64,000 nt of DNA from Streptacidiphilus jiangxiensis (GTDB lineage: Bacteria > Actinomycetota > Actinomycetes > Streptomycetales > Streptomycetaceae): assembly GCF_900109465.1 (NCBI RefSeq), contig NZ_FOAZ01000027.1, forward strand, positions 1 to 64,000. The letters are read 5' to 3'. How positions within the stretch are numbered: position 1 is the stretch's first letter; each line of letters starts with the position of its first letter. This document shows, one piece after another, positions 20,259-27,553 of the stretch. Below the pieces are notes generated by a model. The model did not search any database and was not told the DNA's origin. It saw nothing but the letters and a program-made list of their open reading frames with translations. A program made the position numbers and the translations under genes.

Positions 20259-21053
20259 GTGAGCAGCACCGACACGCTCCCCGCGCTCCCGCAACCGATC
20301 CGGCTGACCCGCCGCCTGCTGGGGCAGGAACTGCTGATCGTGCTGGGCCTCTCGCTCGGCGCCAGCGGAGTCTCCGCGCTGATCAGCTTCGTCGGCTCGC
20401 TGACGGCGGAGAAGTCGCTCAAGTCGCAGACGGCCACCCTGAACGGCTCGATCACACCCGGCCGCCCCTGGCTCGACCTCACCTGGCACCTCTTCGACAT
20501 CGCCTCGGCCCTGGTGCCCGTCCTGCTGGTCGCCTACCTGCTGTTCCGCGAGGGATCGTCCCTGCGGGCCCTCGGCTTCGACCTCACCCGCCGCTGGAGC
20601 GACCTCGGCAAGGGCGTGGTCGTGGCCGCCGCGATCGGCGGGTCCGGCCTCGCCCTCTACCTCGGCGCGCGCGCCTCCGGCGCGAACCTCACCGTGGTGC
20701 CGAGCGGTCTGCCCGACGTCTGGTGGCGCATCCCGGTGCTGATCCTCTCCGCCGCGCAGAACGCGGTGGTGGAGGAGGTCATCGTGGTCGGCTACATGCT
20801 GCGCCGCCTCGGCCAGCTGGGGTGGTCCTGGCCCGCCATGGTCGCGGCGAGCGCGCTGCTGCGCGGGTCCTACCACCTCTACCAGGGCGTCGGCGGCTTC
20901 GTCGGCAACGTGGTGATGGGTGTGATCTTCTGCTACCTCTACCGCCGTTGGGGCCGGGTCATGCCGCTGGCGATCGCGCACACGCTGATCGACACGGTCG
21001 CCTTCGTCGGCTTCGTGCTCCTGGCCGGGCACGTCAGCTGGCTGCCGACCTGA
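20259..21053 (+). CDS. CPBP-family intramembrane protease
   Basis: 264 residues with about seven to eight membrane helices. The three CPBP/Abi motifs are present: EEVIVVGYMLRRL, SALLRGSYHLYQG (His) and LAIAHTLIDTVAF (HxxxD). The arginine of the classical EExxxR is replaced, as in a known subgroup. This group includes Rce1-like prenyl proteases and bacteriocin self-immunity proteins; the substrate here is unknown. GTG 20259 has ggag before it. It lies 149 bases after the ligase gene and converges with phzF. Confidence 0.82.
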   Translation: MSSTDTLPALPQPIRLTRRLLGQELLIVLGLSLGASGVSALISFVGSLTAEKSLKSQTATLNGSITPGRPWLDLTWHLFDIASALVPVLLVAYLLFREGSSLRALGFDLTRRWSDLGKGVVVAAAIGGSGLALYLGARASGANLTVVPSGLPDVWWRIPVLILSAAQNAVVEEVIVVGYMLRRLGQLGWSWPAMVAASALLRGSYHLYQGVGGFVGNVVMGVIFCYLYRRWGRVMPLAIAHTLIDTVAFVGFVLLAGHVSWLPT

Positions 21054-21083
21054 TCCCGGCCCCCCGCGGACGGGCTCGGCGTG

Positions 21084-21932
21084 CTACGGCCGGGCGGCCT
21101 CGGCGAGCGTCCCGTCCAGCATGGTGACCGCGCGACCCTTGAGCAGCGCCCGGTCGCCCTCCAGGTGGAGTCGGACGGTCCCACCGCGCCGCGAGACCTG
21201 ACGGCCGACGAGCGTGTCCCGGTTCAGGTGCGCGACCCACAGCGGCAGCAGCGCGGTGTGCGCGCTCCCGGTGACCGGGTCCTCCCCGACGTCCACGCCG
21301 GTACCGAACCAGCGGGAGACGAAGTCGTAGCCGCTCGTCTCCGGGTCGTCGGCGCGGGCGGTGACGATCACCCCGCGCGGGATGCCCGCGTCCACGAGCG
21401 CGGCGAGCCGCGTGTGGTCGGGCCGCAGCGCCCGGACGGAGGCCTCGTCGACGAACTCCAGCATCAGGTCACCCAGCGCCCCGGTCTCCCACACCGCGAT
21501 CCACGCGTCCGTGCCGAGCGCCTCCGCCAGCGCGGCCGGCGCGGAGCCCGGCTTCGGCGGGTTGAGCGGGAAGTCGAGCGTGATGCCGCCGTCCTCCGCG
21601 ACCTTCGCCCGCAGCGGCCCGCTGTTCGACTCGAACACCACCTCGCCCCCGGGCGCGACCAGCCCGTCGGACGCCAGCGCGTGGGTGGCGGCCAGCGTCG
21701 CGTGGCCGCACAGGTCCACCTCGACGGCGGGCGTGAACCACCTGATCGCCCACCGACCCTCGTCCGACGACCCGAGCGGTCGCAGGAACGCCGTCTCCGA
21801 CAGGTTCATCTCCGCCCCCACCCGGGCCATCCAGCCCTCGTCGGGCCAGGCCCCCTCGGGCAGCAGGCACACGGCCGCCGGATTTCCTGCGAAGGGCTCG
21901 TCGGTGAACGCGTCGATGATCCTCATCCTCAT
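21084..21932 (-). CDS. PhzF-family isomerase/epimerase
   Basis: 282 residues from ATG 21932 (MRMRIIDAFTDEPFAGNPAAVCLL), the standard PhzF N-terminus. The catalytic glutamate lies in NLSETAF, and later motifs are VDLCGHATLAATHAL and GEDPVTGSAHTALLPLW. The family performs isomerisation or epimerisation of small metabolites; PhzF itself acts in phenazine synthesis, but no phenazine genes are near. A TACGCT hexamer six bases upstream of the ATG (on the minus strand) indicates a leaderless transcript. The longer upstream open frame is therefore not used. Confidence 0.87.
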   Translation of the reverse strand: MRMRIIDAFTDEPFAGNPAAVCLLPEGAWPDEGWMARVGAEMNLSETAFLRPLGSSDEGRWAIRWFTPAVEVDLCGHATLAATHALASDGLVAPGGEVVFESNSGPLRAKVAEDGGITLDFPLNPPKPGSAPAALAEALGTDAWIAVWETGALGDLMLEFVDEASVRALRPDHTRLAALVDAGIPRGVIVTARADDPETSGYDFVSRWFGTGVDVGEDPVTGSAHTALLPLWVAHLNRDTLVGRQVSRRGGTVRLHLEGDRALLKGRAVTMLDGTLAEAARP

Positions 21933-22018
21933 GTCGCGAGCGTAGCGCCGCGCGTCCGGCCGCCACGAAAACCCGTTGGCGCGCCCATGGCGCTGAGCCG
22001 CATAATCGCCTGCTGTCC

Positions 22019-23110
22019 GTGACCCACGGACCCACGGAATCACGGAATCACGGCCCACGGACTCACCGACCCAGGGCAAGGGGGCACCGCATCACCGATG
22101 TCTTCGCCTGCGCGCGCTGCGCGGCCGTACTGACCGCACCCGTCACTCGGGTCGCCCTGCCCGACCACGCCGTCGCGATGTGCCAGCACGACTTCCTCGC
22201 CCCGCTGTTGGAAGCCGGGACGTACGCCGTCGACGAGCAGCCGTCCGGGCCGCCGCGACGGCCCTCCTTCGGGGAGCCTGGCGCAGTCGTACTCGCGCCC
22301 GGCGACGCTCGCGGCCTGGTGCTCATCCCCGACCGCCTGGACGGCTACTGCCTCGGCCTCACCGGCTGCGGCGGCCCCAACCTCGCCTGCGCGGGCTGCG
22401 GTCAGCCGGTCGCCATCCGGGTCGACGACTGCTCCTACTGGCAGACGACCAGCCTGCTCCCGTCGGCGGTGCACCGCATGCCCGTTCCGGGCCCGGTGCG
22501 TGCGCCCGTCCCTTGGGAGGTCCTGGGGGACGCCTACGAGGCCTGGCCCCCGGTGGAACCGATCGGCTGGTGGGATGCGCGCTGGCGGGCCGCGATCGGC
22601 GCTGCGCTGGCGCACCTGCTGGTGGCCTCCGAGGGCGCGGCCGTCGCTCTGCCGCCGGGCCTGCTCACGACGGTGCTCGGCCCGGCGCTTGCCGGGCTGC
22701 TGCCACCCGGCCCACCGACGAAGACCCTGACCCTGTCGCTGGCCGGCCCGGGCCTGTCGTCTCCGGGACGGGCACCCGACCTCGCCCTGGTCCCACGTCA
22801 CCCGCAGACCGGCGAGGTCTGGGCCCCACCGTCCCGGCCGGGCGAACCGGCCGGCACGCCGGTGCCGTTGGCGGCGGAGGTCTGGCTCCACCTGGCCTGC
22901 GGCCGCGACCCGTCACGCCTTCCGGTGACCGGCGGGCTCCCGCCGGGCGTCGAGCGCGACGACCCCCTCCCGCGCCACCCCGCGTGGGTCTTTCACCCGG
23001 ACTGGACGGTCTTCCACCACACCCTGACCCGCCTTCCGAAGGCCCGCACCCCATGGCTGCTCGCCCTCGCCGAACGCATGGCGGAACGGCCGTTCCTGCG
23101 ACCGTTCTGA
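22019..23110 (+). CDS. Hypothetical protein with zinc-binding cysteine pairs
   Basis: 363 residues, family not recognised. Two cysteine pairs (CARC at about 32-35, and CGG...CAGC at about 118-127) and a CSYWQ motif suggest a zinc ribbon in the N-terminal half. The middle is Leu/Pro-rich with GWWDARWRAAIGAALAHLL. The C-terminus has HPAWVFHPDWTVFHHTLTRLP. Start is uncertain: GTG 22019 lies six bases after the expected start of transcription from a CATAAT at 22001-22006, and the region to 22085 is repetitive (ggaatcac twice). The next gene, also a small zinc protein, follows after 40 bases. Confidence 0.65.
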   Translation: MTHGPTESRNHGPRTHRPRARGHRITDVFACARCAAVLTAPVTRVALPDHAVAMCQHDFLAPLLEAGTYAVDEQPSGPPRRPSFGEPGAVVLAPGDARGLVLIPDRLDGYCLGLTGCGGPNLACAGCGQPVAIRVDDCSYWQTTSLLPSAVHRMPVPGPVRAPVPWEVLGDAYEAWPPVEPIGWWDARWRAAIGAALAHLLVASEGAAVALPPGLLTTVLGPALAGLLPPGPPTKTLTLSLAGPGLSSPGRAPDLALVPRHPQTGEVWAPPSRPGEPAGTPVPLAAEVWLHLACGRDPSRLPVTGGLPPGVERDDPLPRHPAWVFHPDWTVFHHTLTRLPKARTPWLLALAERMAERPFLRPF

Positions 23111-23150
23111 GCGGATCCCCACCCGAAACGATCGGGTACGCTCTCGCCCC

Positions 23151-23408
23151 ATGCGATGTGCGGTGTGCGGATCCGAACGGCTGAGCGCCCTCGGCGAGCT
23201 GACCTCGGGCAATCGGATAGGCGATCAGCGTTTCCTGCGGCTGGCCTTCCCGAGGACGGGCATCTTCCGTCCCCGCCCGTCCTACGACGCCTGCTTCGCG
23301 CGCGCCTGCCTCGACTGCGGCGCGCTGATCCCTTTCCTCGGCGCGTCCGCCCGACAGCAGCTCAACGCCGAGGCCGACTCCCTGTCCGACGTCGACAGCT
23401 CGTACTGA
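23151..23408 (+). CDS. Small zinc-ribbon-like protein
   Basis: 85 residues: MRCAVCGSERLSALGEL at the start and CFARACLDCGALIPFLG in the middle make a CxxC...CxxC pattern typical of a zinc ribbon. Otherwise no family is recognised. TACGCT at 23137-23142 lies eight bases before the ATG, with no ribosome site, so the transcript is probably leaderless. It converges with two tRNA genes. Confidence 0.7.
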   Translation: MRCAVCGSERLSALGELTSGNRIGDQRFLRLAFPRTGIFRPRPSYDACFARACLDCGALIPFLGASARQQLNAEADSLSDVDSSY

Positions 23409-23431
23409 CCACCCCTCACGGAGCGGTTCTG

Positions 23432-23516
23432 CGGAGAGAGCGCGGATCGAACGCGCGCAGGGTCGCCCCTGACGACGGCTTAGCAAGCCGCTGCCTTACC
23501 ACTCGGCCACCTCTCC
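23432..23516 (-). tRNA. tRNA-Ser (anticodon GCU)
   Basis: 85 nt on the minus strand. Acceptor GGAGAGG pairs with TCTCTCC (one G-U), discriminator G, D-arm GCCGAGTGGTAAGGC, anticodon stem GCGGC/GCCGT with loop TTGCTAA (GCU, serine AGC/AGU), a long class II variable arm, and a GCGCG/CGCGC T-stem. CCA is not encoded. It follows the CAG tRNA by 16 bases on the same strand, so they are probably co-transcribed. Confidence 0.93.
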
Positions 23517-23532
23517 ATGGCGGGCTCGTGCG

Positions 23533-23605
23533 TAGCGTCGGTGCGATTCGAACGCACACTGGACCGGTCCTGAACCGGTTCCCTCTGCCGTTGGGGTACG
23601 ACGCC
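23533..23605 (-). tRNA. Class I tRNA with CAG anticodon (unusual)
   Basis: 73 nt on the minus strand with a complete cloverleaf: acceptor GGCGTCG with CGACGCT (G1-U72 wobble), U8 and A9, D-stem CCC/GGG, anticodon stem ACCGG/CCGGT with loop TTCAGGA (anticodon CAG), a 5-nt variable loop CCAGT, T-stem GTGCG/CGCAC with TTCGAAT, and A73. CCA is not encoded. CAG reads CUG (Leu), and G37 and A73 fit leucine, but bacterial tRNA-Leu normally has a long variable arm, absent here. The true amino acid identity is therefore open. Confidence 0.85.
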
Positions 23606-23636
23606 GTGCCACGGAGCGGATCGCCCGTCTGACGTG

Positions 23637-24251
23637 CTACCGGGCTGCTCCTCCGTGCTGACTCGAGGTTAGGCGGCGGTCAGGGTGGGGTCGAACGGTT
23701 TTCGTGCCGGAGCCCGACCTAGGCAGAGGGCGAGTCGGCAAGTCCTCGCGGGCACGCCAGAAGTCCGCGTCGCGTGGGTCGGCCAGCCACCCCGCCATGC
23801 GATCGGCGCAGGCTTCGAAGGCCTCGGGCAGCGAGATCTCGTCACCGACGACGGAGTTGAGGACCTCGACGTCGTGGGTGCCGTGGTCGGTCTCGCACCA
23901 GCAACCCACGTTGACCGAGGCGGTCACGTCGTGCTGACCCTGGGCCGTCCAGCCCACCTGAAGCTGGAACTCCAACCAGTCGCTTCCGCGCGCCGGCTGA
24001 ACCACGCACAGAAGGAGGATCACGTGTGTCCGGGACTGCGGGCCCGTGAAGACCGCATGCTCCGCTTTCCACTCCCACTTCGGTGCGACGGCCCCGGGCC
24101 GGGCCAGGCCGACGCTGAGCGCCGCGCGCCGCAGGGATCCACAGTCGGCGGCAGACAGCTCGGGGAACAGCGTGCTCAGCGGTACATCGTCGAAGGTGTC
24201 TCGGCTCATGGACATGGGCTGATCGTCCGACTTCTCGTGCGCGGACGACAA
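23637..24251 (-). CDS. Hypothetical protein, 204 residues
   Basis: No family recognised. The product has LSTLFPELSAADCGSLRRAALSVGLA, a beta-rich middle (THVILLLCVVQPARGSDWLEFQLQVGW, ASVNVGCWCETDHGTHDV) and SLPEAFEACADRMAGWLADPRDADFWRA near the end. No signal or membrane helix. I use TTG 24251 because agaggg lies just upstream; ATG 24215 is an alternative. It begins 22 bases after the end of the small frameshifted gene, so the two may form an operon. The stop lies 31 bases from the tRNA. Confidence 0.6.
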   Translation of the reverse strand: MSSAHEKSDDQPMSMSRDTFDDVPLSTLFPELSAADCGSLRRAALSVGLARPGAVAPKWEWKAEHAVFTGPQSRTHVILLLCVVQPARGSDWLEFQLQVGWTAQGQHDVTASVNVGCWCETDHGTHDVEVLNSVVGDEISLPEAFEACADRMAGWLADPRDADFWRAREDLPTRPLPRSGSGTKTVRPHPDRRLTSSQHGGAAR

Positions 24252-24273
24252 GGGCCCTCTGTCGTCAGCGCTG

Positions 24274-24563
24274 CTACGGGCGGATCACGATGCTGCTGAC
24301 GGTGCCGTTACCCCACACCGTGGTCTGCAGCATCATCCGGCCGTCCAGGGACACCACCGTGAACTCCGGAACATGCGATGCCAGCCCGCGTTGACCTTGT
24401 CCGCGAAGTCCGGGTCGTCCACGTCGGCGACCTCGTCCGGTTCGGAGCCGAAGCGCCCCCCCTCCGGCAGCGGGGGCAGGCGAACAGCGTGCCGGACCCG
24501 TTCGACGAGCCGGAGCCCGGCTGGCGCGAGCAAGACGCCCATCTCGGTGTCAGTCAGAGCCAC
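24274..24563 (-). pseudogene. Small hypothetical gene with a probable frameshift
   Basis: The frame from 24563 reads MALTDTEMGVLLAPAGLRLVERVRHAV, LPEGGRFGSEPDEVADVDDPDFADKVNAGW and then turns to poor sequence ending at 24333. A second frame begins at about the same place and continues VPEFTVVSLDGRMMLQTTVWG to a stop at 24274, which looks like the natural C-terminus. One or two bases near 24375-24390 would join them. It may be a real frameshift mutation or a sequencing error. Function unknown; it is upstream of, and parallel to, the 204-residue gene. Confidence 0.45.
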
Positions 24564-24684
24564 GTCGACACAGTACGTGCAGGTCGCACCGTGAACGAGC
24601 AGCCCGATCAGGAGCGATGAACCGATGCCTTCGGGCGATGTCGACCGCCGGGGTTGTCGGCAGGGGTTGTCGAACGACAGTTAC

Positions 24685-24735
24685 CGATATATCGTTGATG
24701 CATCGAGACAGTCGATGGACTGTCGTCGATATGAC
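24685..24735 (+). promoter_or_regulatory. PadR-type operator region
   Basis: Three palindromic elements sit 30-80 bases before the PadR start: a perfect CGATATATCG (24685-24694), ACAGTC-GATG-GACTGT (24708-24723) and GTCGATATGAC (24725-24735). PadR regulators commonly bind AT-centred palindromes in their own promoters, so autorepression is likely. The ~120 bases between 24564 and 24684 show only a repeated ggggttgtcg. Confidence 0.55.
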
Positions 24736-24765
24736 CTATTCATGTCTCGACAGAGGAGTTCGATC

Positions 24766-25419
24766 ATGCGAACCCGACACCAATTCGATCCGAGGAACAG
24801 CAATGGAAGGGGCCCTGGTCGGCCCGCGTTCGGGGAGTTCGGGCCGCCCGGGTTCGGGGGGCCGGGGCCGTTCGGGCCCGGGCCGTTCGGACCGTGGGGG
24901 CACAAGGGCCGTGGCGGACGGGGGCGTCCCGGGGGCCGGGCGCGGCGTGGGGACGTGCGTGCCTCGCTGCTCGCGCTGCTCAAGGAGCGCCCGATGCACG
25001 GCTACGAGATGATCCGCGAGATCGCGGAGCGCTCGGGCGGCAGCTGGCGGCCCAGCCCCGGCTCGGTCTACCCGACCCTGCAGATGCTCGACGAGGAAGG
25101 CCTGATCACGAGCGCGGAGGACGGCGGCAAGAAGCTGTTCTCGCTCACCGAGGCCGGCCGCGCCGAGGCCGAGCAGGGGCCGGACGCCCCATGGGAGGAG
25201 GCCGAGCAGGGCGAGCACTGGGAGGTCGTCCGGGAGTTCGGCCGGGCCGGCGGTGCCGTCAAGGACGCGCTGCGGCAGGTCGTGATGACCGGTACGCCGG
25301 AGCAGCGGGCCAAGGCGCTCGCGGTCCTCGCGGACACGCGCAAGCGGCTCTACCTCATCCTGGCCGACGCGGACTCGGAGCCGGCTCCGACGGACGCGAG
25401 CCCGGAGGACCGGGGCTGA
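24766..25419 (+). CDS. PadR-family transcriptional regulator
   Basis: 217 residues. An unusual Gly/Pro/Phe-rich leader of ~60 residues (FGPPGFGGPGPFGPGPFGPWG) precedes the winged-helix domain at about 67-145: DVRASLLALLKERPMHGYEMIREIAERSGG, PSPGSVYPTLQMLDEEGLI and KKLFSLTEAGRAEAE, the standard PadR pattern. The C-terminal helix supports dimerisation. ATG 24766 has cagaggag before it. PadR genes often control drug exporters, but none is adjacent. The operator-like palindromes upstream suggest autoregulation. The gene overlaps the 3' end of the convergent HAD gene by 65 bases. Confidence 0.87.
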   Translation: MRTRHQFDPRNSNGRGPGRPAFGEFGPPGFGGPGPFGPGPFGPWGHKGRGGRGRPGGRARRGDVRASLLALLKERPMHGYEMIREIAERSGGSWRPSPGSVYPTLQMLDEEGLITSAEDGGKKLFSLTEAGRAEAEQGPDAPWEEAEQGEHWEVVREFGRAGGAVKDALRQVVMTGTPEQRAKALAVLADTRKRLYLILADADSEPAPTDASPEDRG

Positions 25420-26062
25420 GGTGCGCGGCCCGTGGTGGCCGTGACAGCAGCCGGTCCACGTGGCGACGCCGCAGGCCCTGCCCCGGCTCGACCGGCAGCA
25501 ACAGCACATCGCTGCGATCCGCGTAGCGGCGCAGCAGACGCGGCGGGATCAGGTCGTCCAACCAGGCGAACGGCCGTCCCGCCGCGTGGCGCACGATCGG
25601 TGCGAAATCCCCGTCCCGTGCCCCGGAGTTGAAGCCCCCGCAGGCGACCCAGGGCAGCGGCGGCAGGCCGAGCAGCGGCGCGATGCACTGGTTGGCCCAC
25701 GCCTCCCAGGTGCTCGCCCACGCGAGCTCGTAGACCTCGGCCAGCTCCCGGAGCCACTCCCCGTGCGTCGCGCTCAGCAGCACCTCGCTGCGCAGCAGCA
25801 GATGCCGGGTGTAGCCGCTCCCGGGGTGTGGGCAGACGGGGTTGAGCACGCCGTCCACATCGAGATAGAGCAGCGGCTTCGTGGGCGTCGGGGCGACGGT
25901 GGTCAGGTGGGGGCTCCTGGGCCGGACGGAGTGCGGACGGACTGCGGACGGGCGGACCCGGTACGCGGAACGAGTGAGGTCCGTGTTGTGTTCGACGGTC
26001 GGGGGACAGGGGTGGTTGCAGCCGAATGGGGGTGCCGGCGCGGAGCGTGCGCCTGCGGACAC
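25355..26062 (-). CDS. HAD-like hydrolase domain protein
   Basis: About 235 residues. The HAD core begins at residue ~72 with PLLYLDVDGVLNPVCPHPG (nucleophile D in DVDG), then LAWASTWEAWANQCIAPLLGLP, and FAWLDDLIPPRLLRRY, followed by LLLPVEPGQGLRRRHVDRLL. This resembles the HAD domain found in streptomycete small proteins and Swiss-army-knife RNA repair proteins. The N-terminal ~70 residues are Pro/Arg-rich and may not be translated: no good start lies close to the core, and GTG 26062 is a best guess (a CTG at 25906 is possible). Substrate unknown. Confidence 0.65.
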   Translation of the reverse strand: MSAGARSAPAPPFGCNHPCPPTVEHNTDLTRSAYRVRPSAVRPHSVRPRSPHLTTVAPTPTKPLLYLDVDGVLNPVCPHPGSGYTRHLLLRSEVLLSATHGEWLRELAEVYELAWASTWEAWANQCIAPLLGLPPLPWVACGGFNSGARDGDFAPIVRHAAGRPFAWLDDLIPPRLLRRYADRSDVLLLPVEPGQGLRRRHVDRLLSRPPRAAHLSPGPPGSRPSEPAPSPRRPG

Positions 26063-26160
26063 CCCCGCGCGCCCGTGGCACACGCCGCACGCGCCCCGGG
26101 CATCCGTGCAGGTCAGTCGCGCGGGGGCGGTCATGGGCGGCGCACTGGCCACCGAGGACC

Positions 26161-26877
26161 ATGGGAAGATCGTATCTGTGGGTTGACGAATGGTCACCCT
26201 GCGCAGCAGACTTCCCGGGCGGCCCTCGTGTGCTCGGAGCCGACCGCGCTGACTCACTGCAGCAACGGCCCGCGGCCCGCGGCGCCGTTCGAGGCCCTTC
26301 GGGCCTGTGTCGCCCCCTCGCTCGACCTCACGGTGGAGACCTCTTGCCTCCTGAGCCCCTCCGGATTGCCGCGGCAGCCGCGAACGCCGCTGCCGCGCGC
26401 CGGGACGAACCCGTCACCGTCGGGACGCTCGCGGTCGTCGCCGCCCGCGCCCGTCGGCGCGCGCTGCGTGCGGGTGATCCGGAGGTCGACACCGGTCACC
26501 TGCTGCACGCCCTGCTGGAGACCGACGACTCCGCGCTGGGGGTCGCGGCGCCGCTGCCGGTTCAGGCCACGCGGCTCATGGGGTACCTGGTGCAGCGCAG
26601 CATCGGCTTCGGCCGGCTGTGGCGCTTCGGCGAGGGCGTCGCGGACCGCGAGCAGGAACGCTCGGCGGGGCTGGCCTGGAGCGCGACCGCGGCCGGCGCG
26701 CTGGCGCGCGCCGCGCGGAGCGGGGGTGGAGACGGCACGGTCCTGGACCTGCTGCGCGAGCTGGCCACGGTCCCGGACTCCCGCGCCGCCGAGATTCTCC
26801 GCGGCGCGGCGATCGACCCGGCGGCGGTGGTCCAACGCTGCGCGACCGCGCAGGGCGCGGATCGCGCTGCCTGGTAG
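26161..26877 (+). CDS. Clp N-terminal-repeat-like protein
   Basis: The supported part is about residues 60-238: EPLRIAAAAANAAAARRDEPVTVGTLAVVAARARRRA in pieces, then DPEVDTGHLLHALLETDDSALGV, which has the Clp N repeat pattern (two ~75-residue helical repeats), and a second repeat (RSAGLAWSATAAGALARAAR, TVLDLLRELATVPDSRAAEIL). There is no ATPase domain, so it may be an adaptor or a small stress protein. The start is uncertain: ATG 26161 is used, but the first ~50 residues look non-coding. A palindromic repeat follows. Confidence 0.55.
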   Translation: MGRSYLWVDEWSPCAADFPGGPRVLGADRADSLQQRPAARGAVRGPSGLCRPLARPHGGDLLPPEPLRIAAAAANAAAARRDEPVTVGTLAVVAARARRRALRAGDPEVDTGHLLHALLETDDSALGVAAPLPVQATRLMGYLVQRSIGFGRLWRFGEGVADREQERSAGLAWSATAAGALARAARSGGGDGTVLDLLRELATVPDSRAAEILRGAAIDPAAVVQRCATAQGADRAAW

Positions 26878-26884
26878 TTGCATT

Positions 26885-26990
26885 CAGGGGCGCGAGGAAC
26901 TGCACGAGAAGCCACCTGCGTGCGGAGGGTCCTGAACGTCGAGGACCACCCGCAGGTGAGTGGCTTGTCGTGCAGTTCCTCGCGCCCCTG
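26885..26990. repeat. Long palindromic intergenic element, copy D
   Basis: Left arm caggggcgcgaggaactgca and right arm tgcagttcctcgcgcccctg are exact complements over 20 bases. Compared with copies A and E both arms differ at the same places (gcgagg and tgcacga on one side, cctcgc and tcgtgca on the other), that is, they covary. It lies between convergent genes. Confidence 0.88.
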
Positions 26991-26998
26991 TGGGGCGC

Positions 26999-27205
26999 TT
27001 ACGCCGACTGGCCGCCGTCGACGGGCGGGGGTGCCTGGTCGTCGACGCCGAGCTGCTTCTTCGCCTGGTCCTGGGCCATGTCGACCTGGCTCGCGTACTT
27101 GCCGCCGGTCTTGTCGTCGATCATGTCTCCGGCCTTGTCCACGGCCTGCGACGCCTGACTCTCGTGGCCCTTGAGCATGCCTTTGACCTTGTCGAGAACG
27201 CTCAT
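26999..27205 (-). CDS. MT0933-like small antitoxin-family protein
   Basis: 68 residues: MSVLDKVKGMLKGHESQASQ, then AVDKAGDMIDDKTGGKYASQ and VDMAQDQAKKQLG. This is the MT0933-antitoxin/CsbD-like pattern of small, charged, helical actinobacterial proteins. No toxin partner is adjacent, so the antitoxin name is only a family label. ATG 27205 has ggaggag in the right place. Confidence 0.78.
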   Translation of the reverse strand: MSVLDKVKGMLKGHESQASQAVDKAGDMIDDKTGGKYASQVDMAQDQAKKQLGVDDQAPPPVDGGQSA

Positions 27206-27309
27206 GGTGGAAGCACTCCTCCCGGATGACGGTCTTCCCACCTTGCGCCGCCGTGCCGTGCCCCGCCACTCGGGTGGCGGGGCACACGGGCCGGACGCAC
27301 GCTGGGCGC

Positions 27310-27516
27310 ATGAGCGAAACCGAGCCTCCAGTGCAGGTCGGACCGTATGCGGACGACCATCAGTACCGGCTGATCTCCTTCTGTGGAGCGCACCACGTGC
27401 CGATGTCCCGGAGCCAGTTCGAGGAGCGGATGGCGGAGGACTACCCGGGCGAGGACCCGTACGACAGTGAGCTGGTCGCCTGGACCGACCACCCCGGGGA
27501 GTGGCCGGGCGAGTAG
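27310..27516 (+). CDS. Small conserved-type hypothetical protein
   Basis: 68 residues: MSETEPPVQVGPYADDHQYR, LISFCGAHHVPMSRSQFEER and EDPYDSELVAWTDHPGEWPG. Rich in acidic and aromatic residues, one cysteine, no membrane helix. I do not recognise the family. The ATG has no strong ribosome site; the open frame extends upstream but lacks coding character. It converges with the phosphoesterase gene. Confidence 0.55.
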   Translation: MSETEPPVQVGPYADDHQYRLISFCGAHHVPMSRSQFEERMAEDYPGEDPYDSELVAWTDHPGEWPGE

Positions 27517-27553
27517 GCGACCGGTGGAGAGACAAAGAGATAAGGAGAGAGGG

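Noticed and set aside
23432-23605. tRNA pair considered as an attachment site for an integrated element
   Set aside because: No integrase gene and no repeated tRNA 3' end were seen on either side.
26135-26340. Coding sequence for the N-termini of the HAD and Clp-N-like genes up to their divergent ATG codons
   Set aside because: The stretch is low-complexity Arg/Pro in both directions and lacks ribosome sites, so the true starts are probably further inside each gene; the starts given are best guesses.
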